Positions 11,301-18,963 of a stretch of DNA of 64,000 nucleotides are shown piece after piece (positions within the stretch are counted from its first letter, which is position 1; every line of letters starts with the position of its first letter). Location of the stretch: assembly GCF_902459465.1 (NCBI RefSeq), contig NC_047068.1, positions 10,540,001 to 10,604,000 on the forward strand, read 5' to 3'. A program made the translations under genes and the position numbers. The stretch is from Asterias rubens. Its lineage: Eukaryota; Echinodermata; Asteroidea; Forcipulatida; Asteriidae. The notes beneath the pieces are model-generated. The model did not search any database. It was not told the origin of the DNA and saw nothing but the letters and a program-made list of their open reading frames with translations.

Positions 11301-13241
11301 TATTTTCTGCTTAAGCAGCTGTATGAACTTAGGACCAGACATAACTCCTGTAATACTGAACAAAGTAAAGTACTTGTACATACTTGCTATGAACAAACAC
11401 ACAGTGTGCTGTACACATACATACTACAAGCGGGTTTCCACTTTTTAATATGACATTACAATCATCAATCACTACAGTTCAGCAACTTACAGTGCAAGGA
11501 AGAGGGGCTCACTGCCCTAGTTTTCAATCCAAACGACGCCATTTTGGTCAGGAACTACCAACCAATCGCACACTCTGAGGACCGCATAACATGATTTTGC
11601 AAACTTTCAGTCAAAACCCATAAGTTTGTACATGTACAGTATTACACCAGCCCACTACACTACATGGACCATAGAGCAATGGACCTTGTACAAAGGGTAT
11701 ATAGCTATTGCTCGATGGTATAGCATACCGATACAGTAATCCTACTCCGGTTCCACGCTGTGTTTTATTTTGGGGTCCAGTATTGACAGTGACATCATAC
11801 ACTGTGTACATAGAAACAGCTGTTTTCACACAACATGTATGAGATGGTAGAGGCCAGGCTGGCCTGCCTCCATGGGGTTAGTACGTGGTACCATGGGGTG
11901 AGCTAAGGTAAAGGGCGGGTTTAGGCCTCTTCTGGACATGCTGTTTCTCAACAGCTATTCTGGACATGATTAGTCTTATCAAATCCTTGCTTAAACCCTT
12001 AGAAGTAGATGTGAGAAGGTCAACCTTCCAGTTAATATCCACACATAAGTAATAAGACTCAAATATAAATAAACATATTAGTGTTGGTAGGACTTTTAAT
12101 TTCCAGAACTGTCAAAAATGTGTAACTATTAGAGGACAACTAAAGTGTTGTGTTTCTCTTCAATTGTTCTGAACTATGAAATTTAGATCTGATGGCTGAC
12201 CAATCAAACTTACCGGTTCCCATTTCAATATCTCCGACGGAGAGACCGATATCGTTTCCATCACCCATAGCGAGGCGAGCTGATCGTCTGTCCTTGATGC
12301 GTGGGGAGTTCCGGGTGCTGGGACGGGGAGACCTGGGGCGGGGAGAAACTCTGCCACTGGGATGGGGAGAAACTCTGCCACTGGGATGGGGAGACGCTCT
12401 GCCACTGGGATGGGGAGAAAGTCTGCCACTGGGATGGGGAGACACTCTGCCACTGGGATGGGGAGACACTCTGCCGTCGGGCCGTGGGGAACTTCTCCCA
12501 TTTGGAATTGGAGAGCCCCTCGGGGAATGTCTACGATAATTTTCAGAGAGATGTTAGAGACATTGAGGGCGCGTACAGTTTGGACCATCCAGAAAGAAAC
12601 CTCTCTCAGAGAGATTCATCTTTTAACCCTTTCAGTCCCAATGGCGAATTTAGTCAACCGTGCACCACAGCCCGCTTGAGCCCAATGGTGACTTTATAGT
12701 CGACTGCGCACAATACCCTGCTAGAGCCCCAATAGTGACTTTATTTGGCTGTCCACTATACCCATGCTTGAGGCCCAATGGCGATTTTAGTTGCCCAAGA
12801 TACATGTAACACACAAAGAACACTCAAGTTAGAGTACAAAGGCCATAACTTTGTGGCAATTCCCCGGATTTGCCCATTTGCAAGGGCAGACAGAAGGGGT
12901 ATAAAGCAGTTATTCCCAGGTTTTAGCTTGTATTGCTTGAGAAAAACAACTACAACCTACCTGAATGGAATGTTGTCTTGTTGCTGCTGCGGCAGCGCCT
13001 GTATCTGCTGTGCATAGCGAGGGTCCAGCTGCTGAAAGTCCTGTCCAACAGTCACCATAGAGGTGTCGCTGTTAGGTCTACGACTGTAGTGGGAGCTGTT
13101 ACCATGTTCGTAAAGGCTTTGAGGCTGTGGGGTGCGCGTGGGCGTGGTGGTCGGGGCGGGGCGGGCTGGGCTGCGTGTAGAAGCAGGTGGGACATTGCGG
13201 CCGGAGTTATTGCGGGGTGGTTTACGTTTCCGGTCTGCCAT
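2286..13241 (-). CDS. TMC: TMC-A: transmembrane channel-like protein, TMC5-like (3' end outside window)
   Basis: A TMC family membrane protein of the TMEM16-like fold; family members form or modulate ion channels, and TMC1/2 are hair-cell mechanotransduction subunits. Twelve coding exons join in one frame (2171 nt, 723 residues) with GT-AG borders. Residues 1-343 are cytoplasmic, Pro/Ser/Arg-rich, with a repeat tract near 105-160. The family core starts at 372 (AWESFKESL, ELWRDPIKKIEG), followed by TM1 (about 405-432), a loop, GWLTNTELYYG (459-469), TM2 (about 484-505), TM3 (about 578-602), TM4 (about 612-640), TM5 and the CWETF signature at 692. Sequence ends inside the conserved TMC domain; later exons must lie left of position 1. 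The start has a good context (GAACCATGG). TMC-B is a divergent paralogue with matching intron phases. TMC5-like is from memory of the EVYKL and EFIRR pattern; the TMC call itself is secure. Confidence 0.9.
2427..2693 (-). mobile_element. R1 element, truncated
   Basis: Begins AAGGCAGTGGACACG at 2429; keeps CACTTGGTGTATC, ATATGCATAAAAT and GAGGGAGCCGTTT of R1, but lost the far inverted repeat. It sits within 45 bp of TMC-A exon 12 on its intron 11 side. Confidence 0.8.
2694..2900. repeat. GTGCTTA..TAAGC foldback repeat (R4), diverged
   Basis: Repeated GCTTA/TAAGC words and the phrase AGTAAGCAAAAATCAACACTT match other R4 copies such as those at 11165 and 49505. Diverged, ends uncertain. Confidence 0.5.
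2976..3078 (-). CDS. TMC: TMC-A exon 11, fifth membrane segment
   Basis: 103 nt, phase 2 in and 0 out, acceptor TTTTTGCAG, donor GTGAGT. Encodes a hydrophobic span (MKATILIVLVYHWF) and an extracellular loop with cysteines (DQCDGNSAGTLPCE). Equivalent to TMC-B exon 11 (118 nt). Confidence 0.88.
3411..3553 (-). CDS. TMC: TMC-A exon 10, fourth membrane segment
   Basis: 143 nt, phase 0 in and 2 out, acceptor GGTTTTCAG, donor GTAAGC. Encodes a hydrophobic span (LAIALLVSGYNLVLPYIF) then EKYENPRTTLYFSLF. Equivalent to TMC-B exon 10. Confidence 0.88.
3554..3873 (-). other. TMC-A intron 9
   Basis: Holds an R1 fragment at 3622-3675 (CACTTGGTGTATCCAAACAT, ATGCATAAAATAAC) and a C-rich run. No exon. Confidence 0.7.
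3874..4029 (-). CDS. TMC: TMC-A exon 9, third membrane segment
   Basis: 156 nt, phases 0 and 0, acceptor TTTTTCAG, donor GTGAGT. Encodes EQLASHHVRRNQN and then the hydrophobic FMNIVVLGIIAGASYLIF. Equivalent to TMC-B exon 9 (162 nt). Confidence 0.9.
4030..4506 (-). other. TMC-A intron 8
   Basis: Positions about 4210-4350 carry a repeat also seen in parts at 48770-48890 and, reversed, at 7500-7570 and 56250-56330 (GGAATGGGTTTTCAGTC, GGTTTTCCCTGGAAT). A poly-C run lies at 4206-4219. No exon. Confidence 0.6.
4507..4654 (-). CDS. TMC: TMC-A exon 8
   Basis: 148 nt, the same length and phases (2 in, 0 out) as TMC-B exon 8. Acceptor TTCATCAG, donor GTAAGT. Encodes a cytoplasmic segment with the conserved Phe/Trp-Asp pattern (VFSGWDYSI) and a hydrophilic end (LKQRSNYLELA). 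Confidence 0.9.
4655..5309 (-). other. TMC-A intron 7
   Basis: A 22-bp poly-A run near 4721-4742 and AT-rich sequence. The phrase ..GGTACCCACTGTGACCTCA at 4931 recurs reversed at 47041-47075 (GAGGTGACAGCGGGTACCAA), so an unnamed repeat is present. No exon. Confidence 0.5.
5310..5458 (-). CDS. TMC: TMC-A exon 7, second membrane segment
   Basis: 149 nt, phase 0 in and 2 out. Acceptor ATATCTAG, donor GTAAGT. Encodes GWLTNTELYYGYY, an N-glycosylation sequon (NET) and a hydrophobic segment (PVAYLFASSGYLLLIFIVLA). Equivalent to TMC-B exon 7 with the same phases. Confidence 0.9.
5537..5865 (-). mobile_element. CR1/L2-like non-LTR retrotransposon, 3' end
   Basis: On the minus strand 5865-5665 encodes SFHAAAPKLWNDLPHSIRHS and SSLAAFKKSLKTHLFN, the typical C-terminus of reverse transcriptase in CR1/L2/Rex-type elements. 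A short 3' UTR follows and ends in an ATT repeat (AAT on the plus strand, 5541-5565), the expected tail. Only the 3' end is present. Confidence 0.85.
5907..6274 (-). mobile_element. R1 foldback element, full length
   Basis: TTAAAGACACTGGACACC at the left and GTGTCCAGTGCCTTTAA at the right; central palindrome near 6092-6136. Flanked by TTAA on both sides. Confidence 0.92.
6470..6730 (-). CDS. TMC: TMC-A exon 6, first membrane segment
   Basis: 261 nt (87 codons), phases 0 and 0, acceptor CCTCCAG, donor GTAAGG. Encodes AWESFKESLSNL, ELWRDPIKKIEGNFGSGV and a long hydrophobic segment ending ITIPQLV, then a short loop ending AEILTGE. It corresponds to TMC-B exons 4, 5 and 6 together, so TMC-A lacks two introns that TMC-B has. 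Confidence 0.9.
6858..7005 (+). repeat. Interspersed repeat shared with 43327-43490
   Basis: ATGCAAGTCGCCAGACACAC, AAGGCCTGAAGGCCACTTCA and GGCCGTTGCCACCTACTCCT recur at 43332 onwards. Origin unknown; no tRNA-like boxes seen. Confidence 0.8.
7275..7443. mobile_element. R5 foldback element (ACTCGTCCTAAC)
   Basis: Ends are inverted (GTCGATTTCACAAAACTC and CTCTTTGTAATATTGACC) and the middle holds many AGGAC/GTCCT words, including ACGAGTTACTCGTCCTAAC. Copies at 16414-16555, 18184-18330 and 47707-47885. Confidence 0.8.
7602..7683 (-). CDS. TMC: TMC-A exon 5
   Basis: 82 nt, residues 344-371, acceptor TACACAG, donor GTAAGT, phase 2 in and 0 out. Encodes a basic stretch ending KSVGWFKYWRYQVSY, the usual TMC pre-membrane segment. 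TMC-B exon 3 is the equivalent (SGWKSFKYNNAL) and also ends in phase 0. Confidence 0.85.
8040..8310 (+). repeat. SINE-B (tRNA-derived)
   Basis: Contains an A box (TAGTCTAGTTGATAAGAC), a B box (GGTTTGAATCC), then GCCTGTGATTTTTTTACAGA and GAAAGTACTGAGT. Same order as the copies at 25690 and 51131. Confidence 0.85.
8668..8908 (-). CDS. TMC: TMC-A exon 4
   Basis: 241 nt, residues about 264-343. Acceptor CCCTCAG, donor GTAACG, phases 1 and 2. Strongly basic (KWLRQRSRKSLKRGRS, LRRKKTIKGIQG) around an acidic patch (ILSDEDMTD). Cytoplasmic segment just before the membrane core. Confidence 0.85.
8995..9125. repeat. R4 foldback repeat
   Basis: TGCATAGAGCTGCTTCAAGC near the left and GCTTAGCTGCTTAGC at the right; middle AACCAGCAGGATACCAG and TAGTTTGGCTGGTA also occur at 11190-11235. 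Confidence 0.7.
9134..9469 (+). mobile_element. R1 foldback element, internal deletion
   Basis: TAAAGGCAGTGGACAC to TGTCCAATGTCTTTAA. About 50 bp between the GGGGAG and GAAGTAATTTTCC blocks are missing compared with the copy at 13590. Confidence 0.9.
10078..10275 (-). repeat. SINE-A, body without most of the head
   Basis: Reverse match to 41840-42000 and 48893-49010: TTCTCTTTTCGATAAGTGCA, TTACATGCGTTACACAACAC, CATGGGACCAACGGC and ACACAAGTATCATGACTGG. Confidence 0.8.
10354..10596 (+). mobile_element. R1 element, truncated and diverged
   Basis: GGCACTGGACACTATTGGTA at the left; lacks the central palindrome, which is replaced by CTCAAATATTAAAATAATTC, and lacks the right end. The copy at 38015 shares this variant centre. 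Confidence 0.8.
10648..10839 (-). CDS. TMC: TMC-A exon 3
   Basis: 192 nt, residues about 200-263. Acceptor TTTCTAG, donor GTAATA, phases 1 and 1. Encodes a Ser-rich stretch (SSDSSASYRSSN) followed by an acidic segment (PDEDEIIERELI). Cytoplasmic. Confidence 0.85.
10840..12213 (-). other. TMC-A intron 2
   Basis: R4 foldback material at about 11165-11335, otherwise AT-rich sequence with no exon recognised. 11640-11830 has several short inverted words but no clear element. Confidence 0.55.
11165..11335. repeat. R4 foldback repeat
   Basis: TTGCTTACCAGAGTAAGGTT, ACCAGCCAAACTACCATGTC, GGCTGGTATCCTGCTCATTT and CTGCTTAAGCAGCTGTATGA: the same words, in reverse, occur at 8995-9120. Confidence 0.75.
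12214..12530 (-). CDS. TMC: TMC-A exon 2, SPHPSGR repeat exon
   Basis: 317 nt, residues 94-199. Acceptor TTATCGTAG, donor GTAAGT, phase 2 in and phase 1 out. Contains five SPHPSGR copies plus a diverged SPRPDGR copy, then SPRPRSPRPSTR and a basic stretch (RIKDRRSARL). The repeat is a 24-bp minisatellite at DNA level. Predicted disordered and cytoplasmic. Confidence 0.85.
12335..12494 (-). repeat. 24-bp coding minisatellite inside TMC-A exon 2
   Basis: The core CTGCCACTGGGATGGGGAGA recurs with a 24-bp period at 12351, 12375, 12399, 12423 and 12447, with a diverged copy at 12471. Units differ almost only in the codon that gives Val, Leu or Ala ahead of SPHPSGR. Near-identity at the DNA level suggests recent expansion or gene conversion rather than protein-level selection alone. 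Confidence 0.95.
12531..12960 (-). other. TMC-A intron 1
   Basis: Three loose direct repeats of a CCCAATGG-GA-TTTA phrase occur at 12639, 12682 and 12772, about 45-90 bp apart. No exon or known element. Confidence 0.5.
12961..13241 (-). CDS. TMC: TMC-A exon 1
   Basis: 281 nt, residues 1-93, ends in phase 2 before GTAGGT. Begins MADRKRKPPRN, is rich in Pro, Arg, Thr and Ser, and ends Gln-rich (IQALPQQQQDNIPF). No membrane segment. A second ATG 7 nt upstream is out of frame. Confidence 0.85.
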
Positions 13242-13409
13242 GGTTCATGTCTTGGTTAGCGTAGGCTCTACTCTATCATCTTGAGAATGGGAACGGCTAC
13301 TTTGAGGAAGTTCATGGCTGGTATATGCAAGAATCTGTTTGAGTAGGGAACAAAGTATAACATTGATGTGAGCATACTTGAAAGGCAGTGAAGGTGCGAT
13401 TCTCAGCTG

Positions 13410-13591
13410 AGGTCTCGAATTCAATTCAAATAATTTAGTGAGAAATTACATCTTTCTCAAAGACTATGATACTTCAAAGGGAACCATTCCTCACAATATA
13501 CCAGCTCTCTATCGCTCATTACCAAGTAAGTTTTTTGCTAACAACTACATGTATGTTGAGTAATAATTACCAATAGTGTCCAGTGCCTTTT
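13410..13591 (-). mobile_element. R1 element, one half, abutting a full copy
   Basis: Right half only, from GAGGTCTCGAATTCAA to AGTGTCCAGTGCCTTTTAA. Its terminal TTAA is also the first TTAA of the next R1 copy. Lies 170-350 bp upstream of the TMC-A start. Confidence 0.88.
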
Positions 13592-13979
13592 AAAGGCAGT
13601 GGACACTATTGGTAATTACTCAAAATAATTATTAGCATAAAACCTTTCTTGGTGACGAGTAATTGGGAGAGGTTGAAGGGAACAAAAAACAATGTGAGAA
13701 ACAGCTCCCTCTGAAGTGCCATAGTTTTCGAGAAAGAAGTAATTTTCCACGAATTTGATTTTGAGACCTCAAGTTTAGAACTTGAGGTCTCGAAATCAAC
13801 CATCTTAACGCACACAACTTCGTGTGACAAGGGTGTTTTTTTCTTTCATTATTATCTCGCAACTTCCATGACCGATTGAGCTAAAATGTTCACAGGTTAG
13901 TTATTTTATGCATAAGTTGAGATACACCAACTGTGAAGGCTAGTCTTTGACAATTACCAATAGTGTCCACTGCCTTTAA
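13590..13979 (+). mobile_element. R1 foldback element, full length (reference copy)
   Basis: 390 bp. Terminal inverted repeats TTAAAGGCAGTGGACACTA and its complement; the inverted match reaches about 28 bp (to GGTAATT). Central palindrome: arms 13755-13775 and 13779-13799, 20 of 21 bases paired, 3-nt loop. No coding capacity for a transposase. Confidence 0.95.
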
Positions 13980-13980
13980 T

Positions 13981-14142
13981 CATAGAGCTATATATATTGA
14001 CTAATAGCCGTACAATTGCTGTACAAAATTTCAATCTTTTGTATTGGTTTGTACATAAACATGGATGCGCCCACACGGCTTCAAAACCTTAGTGCGTGTA
14101 TAACGTGGTGTTAGCACTCTAGTCAATATATATAGCTCTATG
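13981..14142. mobile_element. Short element with perfect 22-bp inverted ends
   Basis: 13981-14002 (CATAGAGCTATATATATTGA, then CT) is the exact reverse complement of 14121-14142. 162 bp, no ORF. Directly abuts the R1 copy that ends at 13979. Confidence 0.85.
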
Positions 14143-14596
14143 CTTTTAATGTATCTACATTTGTATAAAATAAACAATTTAAACAAATCAATGCTGCCTG
14201 GCTGGAGGCATACTGCGCCAGCTGAAAAGTTATTTTAAGAACACAATGATTACAGAGCTACACGTATACGATTGCACAAAAACATCCATTTTAATAACTC
14301 CATTTATCGATGCCATATGAACATTTTGGCTGAGAAATGCAACTGAAATATTCAACCTATTGTTCCCTTATTGACCACAGAGAAATAACAGCATTGTATG
14401 ATTCCAATGGAGCAAATGAACTTTATAAAAAAAACTTTGAGCAATCATGCAAAACCTTCAGAAATGCTTCTTGTGGTAATCATAATATAAAATTACGTTT
14501 GAATGATCATGGGAGTTATGGTATCACAGCATGCCTGTTGGAACCCCCGGTCTGCTTTTCCCTCAACTTTCCATCCAATTATTTTTGTTTTCCCCA
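14143..14596. other. Intergenic, nothing recognised
   Basis: AT-rich sequence between repeats. Small ORF possible but without family features. Confidence 0.5.
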
Positions 14597-14985
14597 TTAA
14601 AGACACTGGACACTATTGGTAATTGTCAAAGACCAGTCTTTTCACTTGGTGTATCTCAACATGTATGCATAAAATAACAAACCTGTGAAAATTTGAGCTT
14701 GATTGGTCGTCGGAGTTGCGAGATAACTATGAAAGACAAAAAGCACCCATGTCACAGAAAGTTGTGTGCTTTCAGTGCTTGAGTTCGAGACCTCAAATTC
14801 TAAACTTGTGGTCTCAAAATCAAACTGGTGGAAAATTACTTCTTTCTCGAAAACTACATCTCTTTAGAGGGAGCCGTTTCTCACAATGTTTTATACTATC
14901 AACCTCTCCCCATTACTCGTTACCAAGTAAGGTTTTATGCTGATAATTATTTTGAGTAATTACCCATAGTGTCCACTGCCTTTAA
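14597..14985 (-). mobile_element. R1 foldback element, full length
   Basis: TTAAAGACACTGGACACTA to GTGTCCACTGCCTTTAA, with the central palindrome near 14784-14824. TTAA on each side. Confidence 0.94.
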
Positions 14986-15095
14986 AAGGGTCTATTCCTG
15001 TTTGGTATGACTAGGAAAAACTTACTTGGTAAGAGGTAGAGCGGCTTTGGATAGTGTTTTCACTTCCAAGTAATGCGGTGAACGAAATTTTGGAT

Positions 15096-15327
15096 CTAAG
15101 GGCCTTGTCACACGAGGCAACTATTGCAGGCAACTTGGAGGCAACCAAATGCAGTGCATGCTACAATGTACTTGACCACTTTGGTAGCACATGAGTCAAT
15201 TTTAAAACATTGTCTTATGATCCACAAAAGAAAAAAAAAATTACATTCAAATGGGAATGCCTTTTGTTTCTGGTGATTGCCTGGAACTGGTTGCCCGTAA
15301 ATTTCCTTGTGTGACATGGCCCTAAGA
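15096..15327. mobile_element. Foldback element with CTAAGGGCC ends
   Basis: CTAAGGGCCTTGTCACACGA at left and GTGTGACATGGCCCTAAG at right are inverted copies. GGCAAC words repeat inside both arms. 232 bp, no ORF. Confidence 0.8.
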
Positions 15328-16267
15328 AGCGTTACTGACAGGTTAGGGTTTCTCAGATTGTCTACTCCAACTGCAGATTAATCTTCATGCATGGACATAA
15401 CCATTCCAGATTTTCGGAAATATCTCAAACTCGCTACCACTTTTTGAAATGAAACTTTCACAGGACTGACTGTATAGGAATGAAACAAACAATGGTTTCT
15501 AATTACCAAACATATGCAATCACTTTTAAAATGAATGTTTGGGTATTTCGTGTACTTGTATGACAACCAAAAACACAAATGTCCACAGATTTACATTAAA
15601 CTCACACAAATTAAAGATAATGATGGTAGTACTTGCTACTGTACGGTACATAGTTTTTGAGAATTGGTAAAGCAATTTTTTTTTCTTCTTTTTTTCGTTC
15701 GAGACAAACGTTTATTTCAGCATACACGTACAATGGCTTTAGTCGTCAAGTTTTTGAAGGAAAAAAGGGTGAAAGTCACAGTCCAATGTTTTCAGGAGAG
15801 TCACGTATCCCCGAAGAGGCACATTAGTCTGTAGGTCAAAGGTTACTGATATAATCAACTTTTGTTCAACACGAAGTTGAACAAAAGTGTGTAAGTTTTA
15901 GAGCTTTGAGTGCAAATCATTCAGGGGCAGAATTGAAAACCACTGCCCTGTTTTGCATATTATTGACTGGTTGGTCTATGGCAGGGCGTGTGTATTCTAA
16001 ACACAACTTTGTTTTCTCACAGCACACAGGAATTATTGAACTGTGCAAACCAATTAACAGCTTGTATAAATACGTCTTTCATGCTAAACAGATAGCAATG
16101 CTGATAACATGTAAATATCAGATTAGTCAGAGCATGGTCAGAGTGAAACAATTTTCGCCTACTTCAGGCCACTAGCAGGGCTTGAATTAGGAGGAAAATC
16201 CTAACGACCGGGCAGGACTTGTATGTAGCTCAGAATCTTAACCACACTGGGATTTTATTTACAAGAC
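15328..16267. other. Intergenic, mostly unique
   Basis: A perfect 13-bp hairpin (ACTTTTGTTCAAC, loop ACGAA) lies at 15858-15888. No gene recognised. Confidence 0.5.
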
Positions 16268-16555
16268 CAAGGGTCGATTTCACAAAGCAATACAATCCAT
16301 CGTAAGACAAACTGTCAGTATTACCATAGTGATTTGTATTGTGACATCACACTTTACTGTTGATTTGGAGTTATGATGAATCTTAGTTCTTTATGCAAAC
16401 AGCCCCAAGGGTTGATTTCACTTTAAAATACATGTAGGACTCTAGTCCTACCTTAGGACTATTCCTAAGAGACAACACTTAATAAGTTAGGACAAGTAAC
16501 TCGTCCTAACTTGAGATAAGACTAGTCTCAACTCTTTGTGAAATCCAACCCTGAA
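16268..16555. mobile_element. R5 element joined to a second repeat
   Basis: 16268-16413 matches 48022-48150 (TAAGACAAACTGTCAGTATT, GTGATTTGTATTGTGACATC). 16414-16555 is R5 (GACAAGTAACTCGTCCTAAC, CTCTTTGTGAAATCCAACC). Confidence 0.75.
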
Positions 16556-16907
16556 TCAAAATGAGAAGAAACTATAGAATCAAAACGAGAACACAGTTTT
16601 ATCATCTTAACTGTTTCATTTGAACATTGGCCCCAAGTTTACCCTGCAGTGGCCTCTTTTAATACACTTTTTTTCTGGCCATGAGGCAATTATCAGGCCT
16701 ATTCAAATTTAGAACATGAATTTTGCAAACTCATGGGGTGTGTCATTCCATAGACCTACATCTACTAGTTTTATGCATGAGCAATTCTACGTAAAGCCAA
16801 CTAAAAACAAATACCAGTTGACCGTACCCTCCTTCATCCTTTTTGGAGGCCGCATCCTTTTTTTTTTAACATATTAAAAAAACAAAATTAAATGACACTT
16901 TTTCTCG

Positions 16908-17279
16908 TTAAAGCCATTGGACCCTTTTGGTAAACAGTATTGTCCAAGGCCCAAACTTCGTGTATCACAACTTCTATATCAAATAACAAACCTGTGAAAA
17001 TTTAGGCTCAATCGGTCATCGGAGTCGGGAGAAAATAACGAAAAACCCACCCTTGTATCCGCGCATTTCGCCGTGTCATGACATGTGTTTAAAATAAATC
17101 CGTAAATCTCGCTATCAAGAATTGATATTGTTTTACTGTTTTCTCAAAAAGTAAAGCATTTCATAGAATAATGTTTCAAGAGAAGTCTTTCACCACTACC
17201 TTCTGTAAACCCTGTAAGTTATTTGTAAATCTGTGAACTTTTTTTTTTTTTTTTACCGAAAGGGTCCAATGGCTTTAAA
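16908..17279 (-). mobile_element. R2 element, full length
   Basis: TTAAAGCCATTGGACCCTTT at left, AAGGGTCCAATGGCTTTAA at right, TTAA on both sides, 372 bp. Internal CTGTGAAAATTTAGGCTCAA, GTGTCATGACATGTG and CTCAAAAAGTAAAGCATTTC. No ORF. Confidence 0.93.
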
Positions 17280-17354
17280 CTTACACATCTTTTAAGAACT
17301 TGTAAACATAAAGTAAGCGCTGACTTTAACCTAAAGAGTTAACTCGGCAGCCAG

Positions 17355-17395
17355 CTTTGAAATAATAACAAATAACAAATAACAAATAATAAGGC
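17355..17395 (+). repeat. Simple repeat (AATAACA)n
   Basis: AATAACA units repeated several times. Confidence 0.85.
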
Positions 17396-17669
17396 TTTCA
17401 TCCTCCTTTCTGGGGAAAAACCTGGACAATCAACTAGAGCTGCCTAATTTAGCCTAATTTAAGCAAAGATGACAATATCAATAGAGCAAACTCAAAGGGC
17501 ACAGTTGAATTTAGGCTGACAGACTTATCATTAAGAACCCGGATCAGGATGTATGTTTATGACTATGGATACAAGATAATAATGATCCCTATGGTCTTTA
17601 AAATGTTCCAGTCACCATGTGGTACAAAACACACATTAAAGGTGGATCCCTAATACAATGATTGGCATA

Positions 17670-18130
17670 AATTTAGGGCTTGAATTTCTACTGGACCAGA
17701 TATTTTGTCCACAAATTCCTTCATTCCCCTTTTTTTAAGGGGTATCTTTTTCAGGTTTTTCCCCTTGTTTTTAGGGTGGAATTTGAGACATTGCGTGGGT
17801 GGTTAGGTATCAATCTACATTGGTTTGGGATAACACCATGTGTGTATTCCATCTACTTGATGGGTACTTTACTTACAATGTTCTTTTAAAAACTTTGTCA
17901 GATATTGCTATAAATCTACTGCCACTGAATAGATTTTTGCGGAACTCGTGAGATTTCTCAGTTCTAAAACGAACTTTCCTGCTTATTAATTACTACAGGT
18001 ACAATGTACCTTTGCTTTATTTTCAGAAGGATTTTTTTATTAGAAAATGCATTTGAAGAGTACACAACATGTCACCATTTGCCCTTAACGTTTTAAGCGG
18101 GACCAGTAGGCCTAATAGCTTACAAGTCAT
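17670..18130 (+). repeat. Interspersed repeat, CATGTGTGTAT / CTCAGTTCT family
   Basis: GGATAACACCATGTGTGTAT and GATTTCTCAGTTCTAAAACG recur in similar order at 59270-59420; partial copies at 24600 and 42545. Ends uncertain. Confidence 0.55.
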
Positions 18131-18183
18131 TGAACAAGTACTTCCTCCGTGGAACAGGGGATGCTACAACTAATCAAACAACC

Positions 18184-18330
18184 CAGCCGATTTCACAAAC
18201 TGCTAGGATTAATCCCATCTCAAGTTAGGACAAGTAACTCCTCCTAACTTTGGAAGGGTTCAATGCGTCCTAACGTCTTTAGATACGGAATTGAACTCTA
18301 AGTTAGAAAAAGTTTGATGAAATTGATGGC
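18184..18330. mobile_element. R5 foldback element
   Basis: CCGATTTCACAAACTGCTAG, ACAAGTAACTCCTCCTAAC and GTCCTAACGTCTTTAGATA match 47710-47830. Confidence 0.8.
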
Positions 18331-18389
18331 TGGATCATTTGGAGAAAATTTTGACTGGTCTTTGGGTGTAAAGTACATTGAACAGTTGA

Positions 18390-18670
18390 AGGACCCTAAA
18401 ATAAAATTCTTTATCCCTAATGCAAATTTAACATCTATGATGAAGGACCCCTGTTATGGAGACAAAACTGCAGGTCAGTTTCTTATATAGACTCGGGTCA
18501 GTCATTGATCCAGTGGGGATATACTGTTTGGCCCTGGAATCAATACTACTATCAGTACAAGTTCAACAAAACATACATTTAAAAAAAGATATCTCTTTTG
18601 GGGTGAATAATAAAAAGGTGACTAGATCAGGATTTGAACCTGTGACCTCCCGGATTTATGAACTGGTGCT
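18390..18670. repeat. Diverged SINE-B-like sequence
   Basis: AATTCTTTATCCCTAATGCA and AATTTAACATCTATGATG match the 3' end of SINE-B; 18625-18650 (GGATTTGAACCTGTGACCTC) resembles a reverse B box. Too diverged for firm limits. Confidence 0.45.
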
Positions 18671-18963
18671 ATACACTGGACATGGACCTATAATGCAACA
18701 TACTGTATTGCCAGGGAGCAATGGGTGGTTGGAGGTCATTTTTTATCTAAATGAGGTTTTATTGCATACAACTTGTAAAGGCAATTATAACATCAGGGAA
18801 AACCCCTTGTAGATTTCAGGGAGCAATGAAACAGCAGATCTTTTTATTGTTATCTTGTGCAAAGTTGTATATATCTGATGATGAATAAGGCCAAATGCAT
18901 GTTTTTTTATTTTCAATTTGTGTTTGTGCATCAGTTCAACTCCAATGATTTACCTAATTCTTT

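Noticed and set aside
12192..12699. Overlapping plus-strand ORFs opposite TMC-A exon 2
   Set aside because: A 24-bp repeat keeps all frames open. The minus-strand frame is the one that joins TMC-A exons by splice signals and phase.
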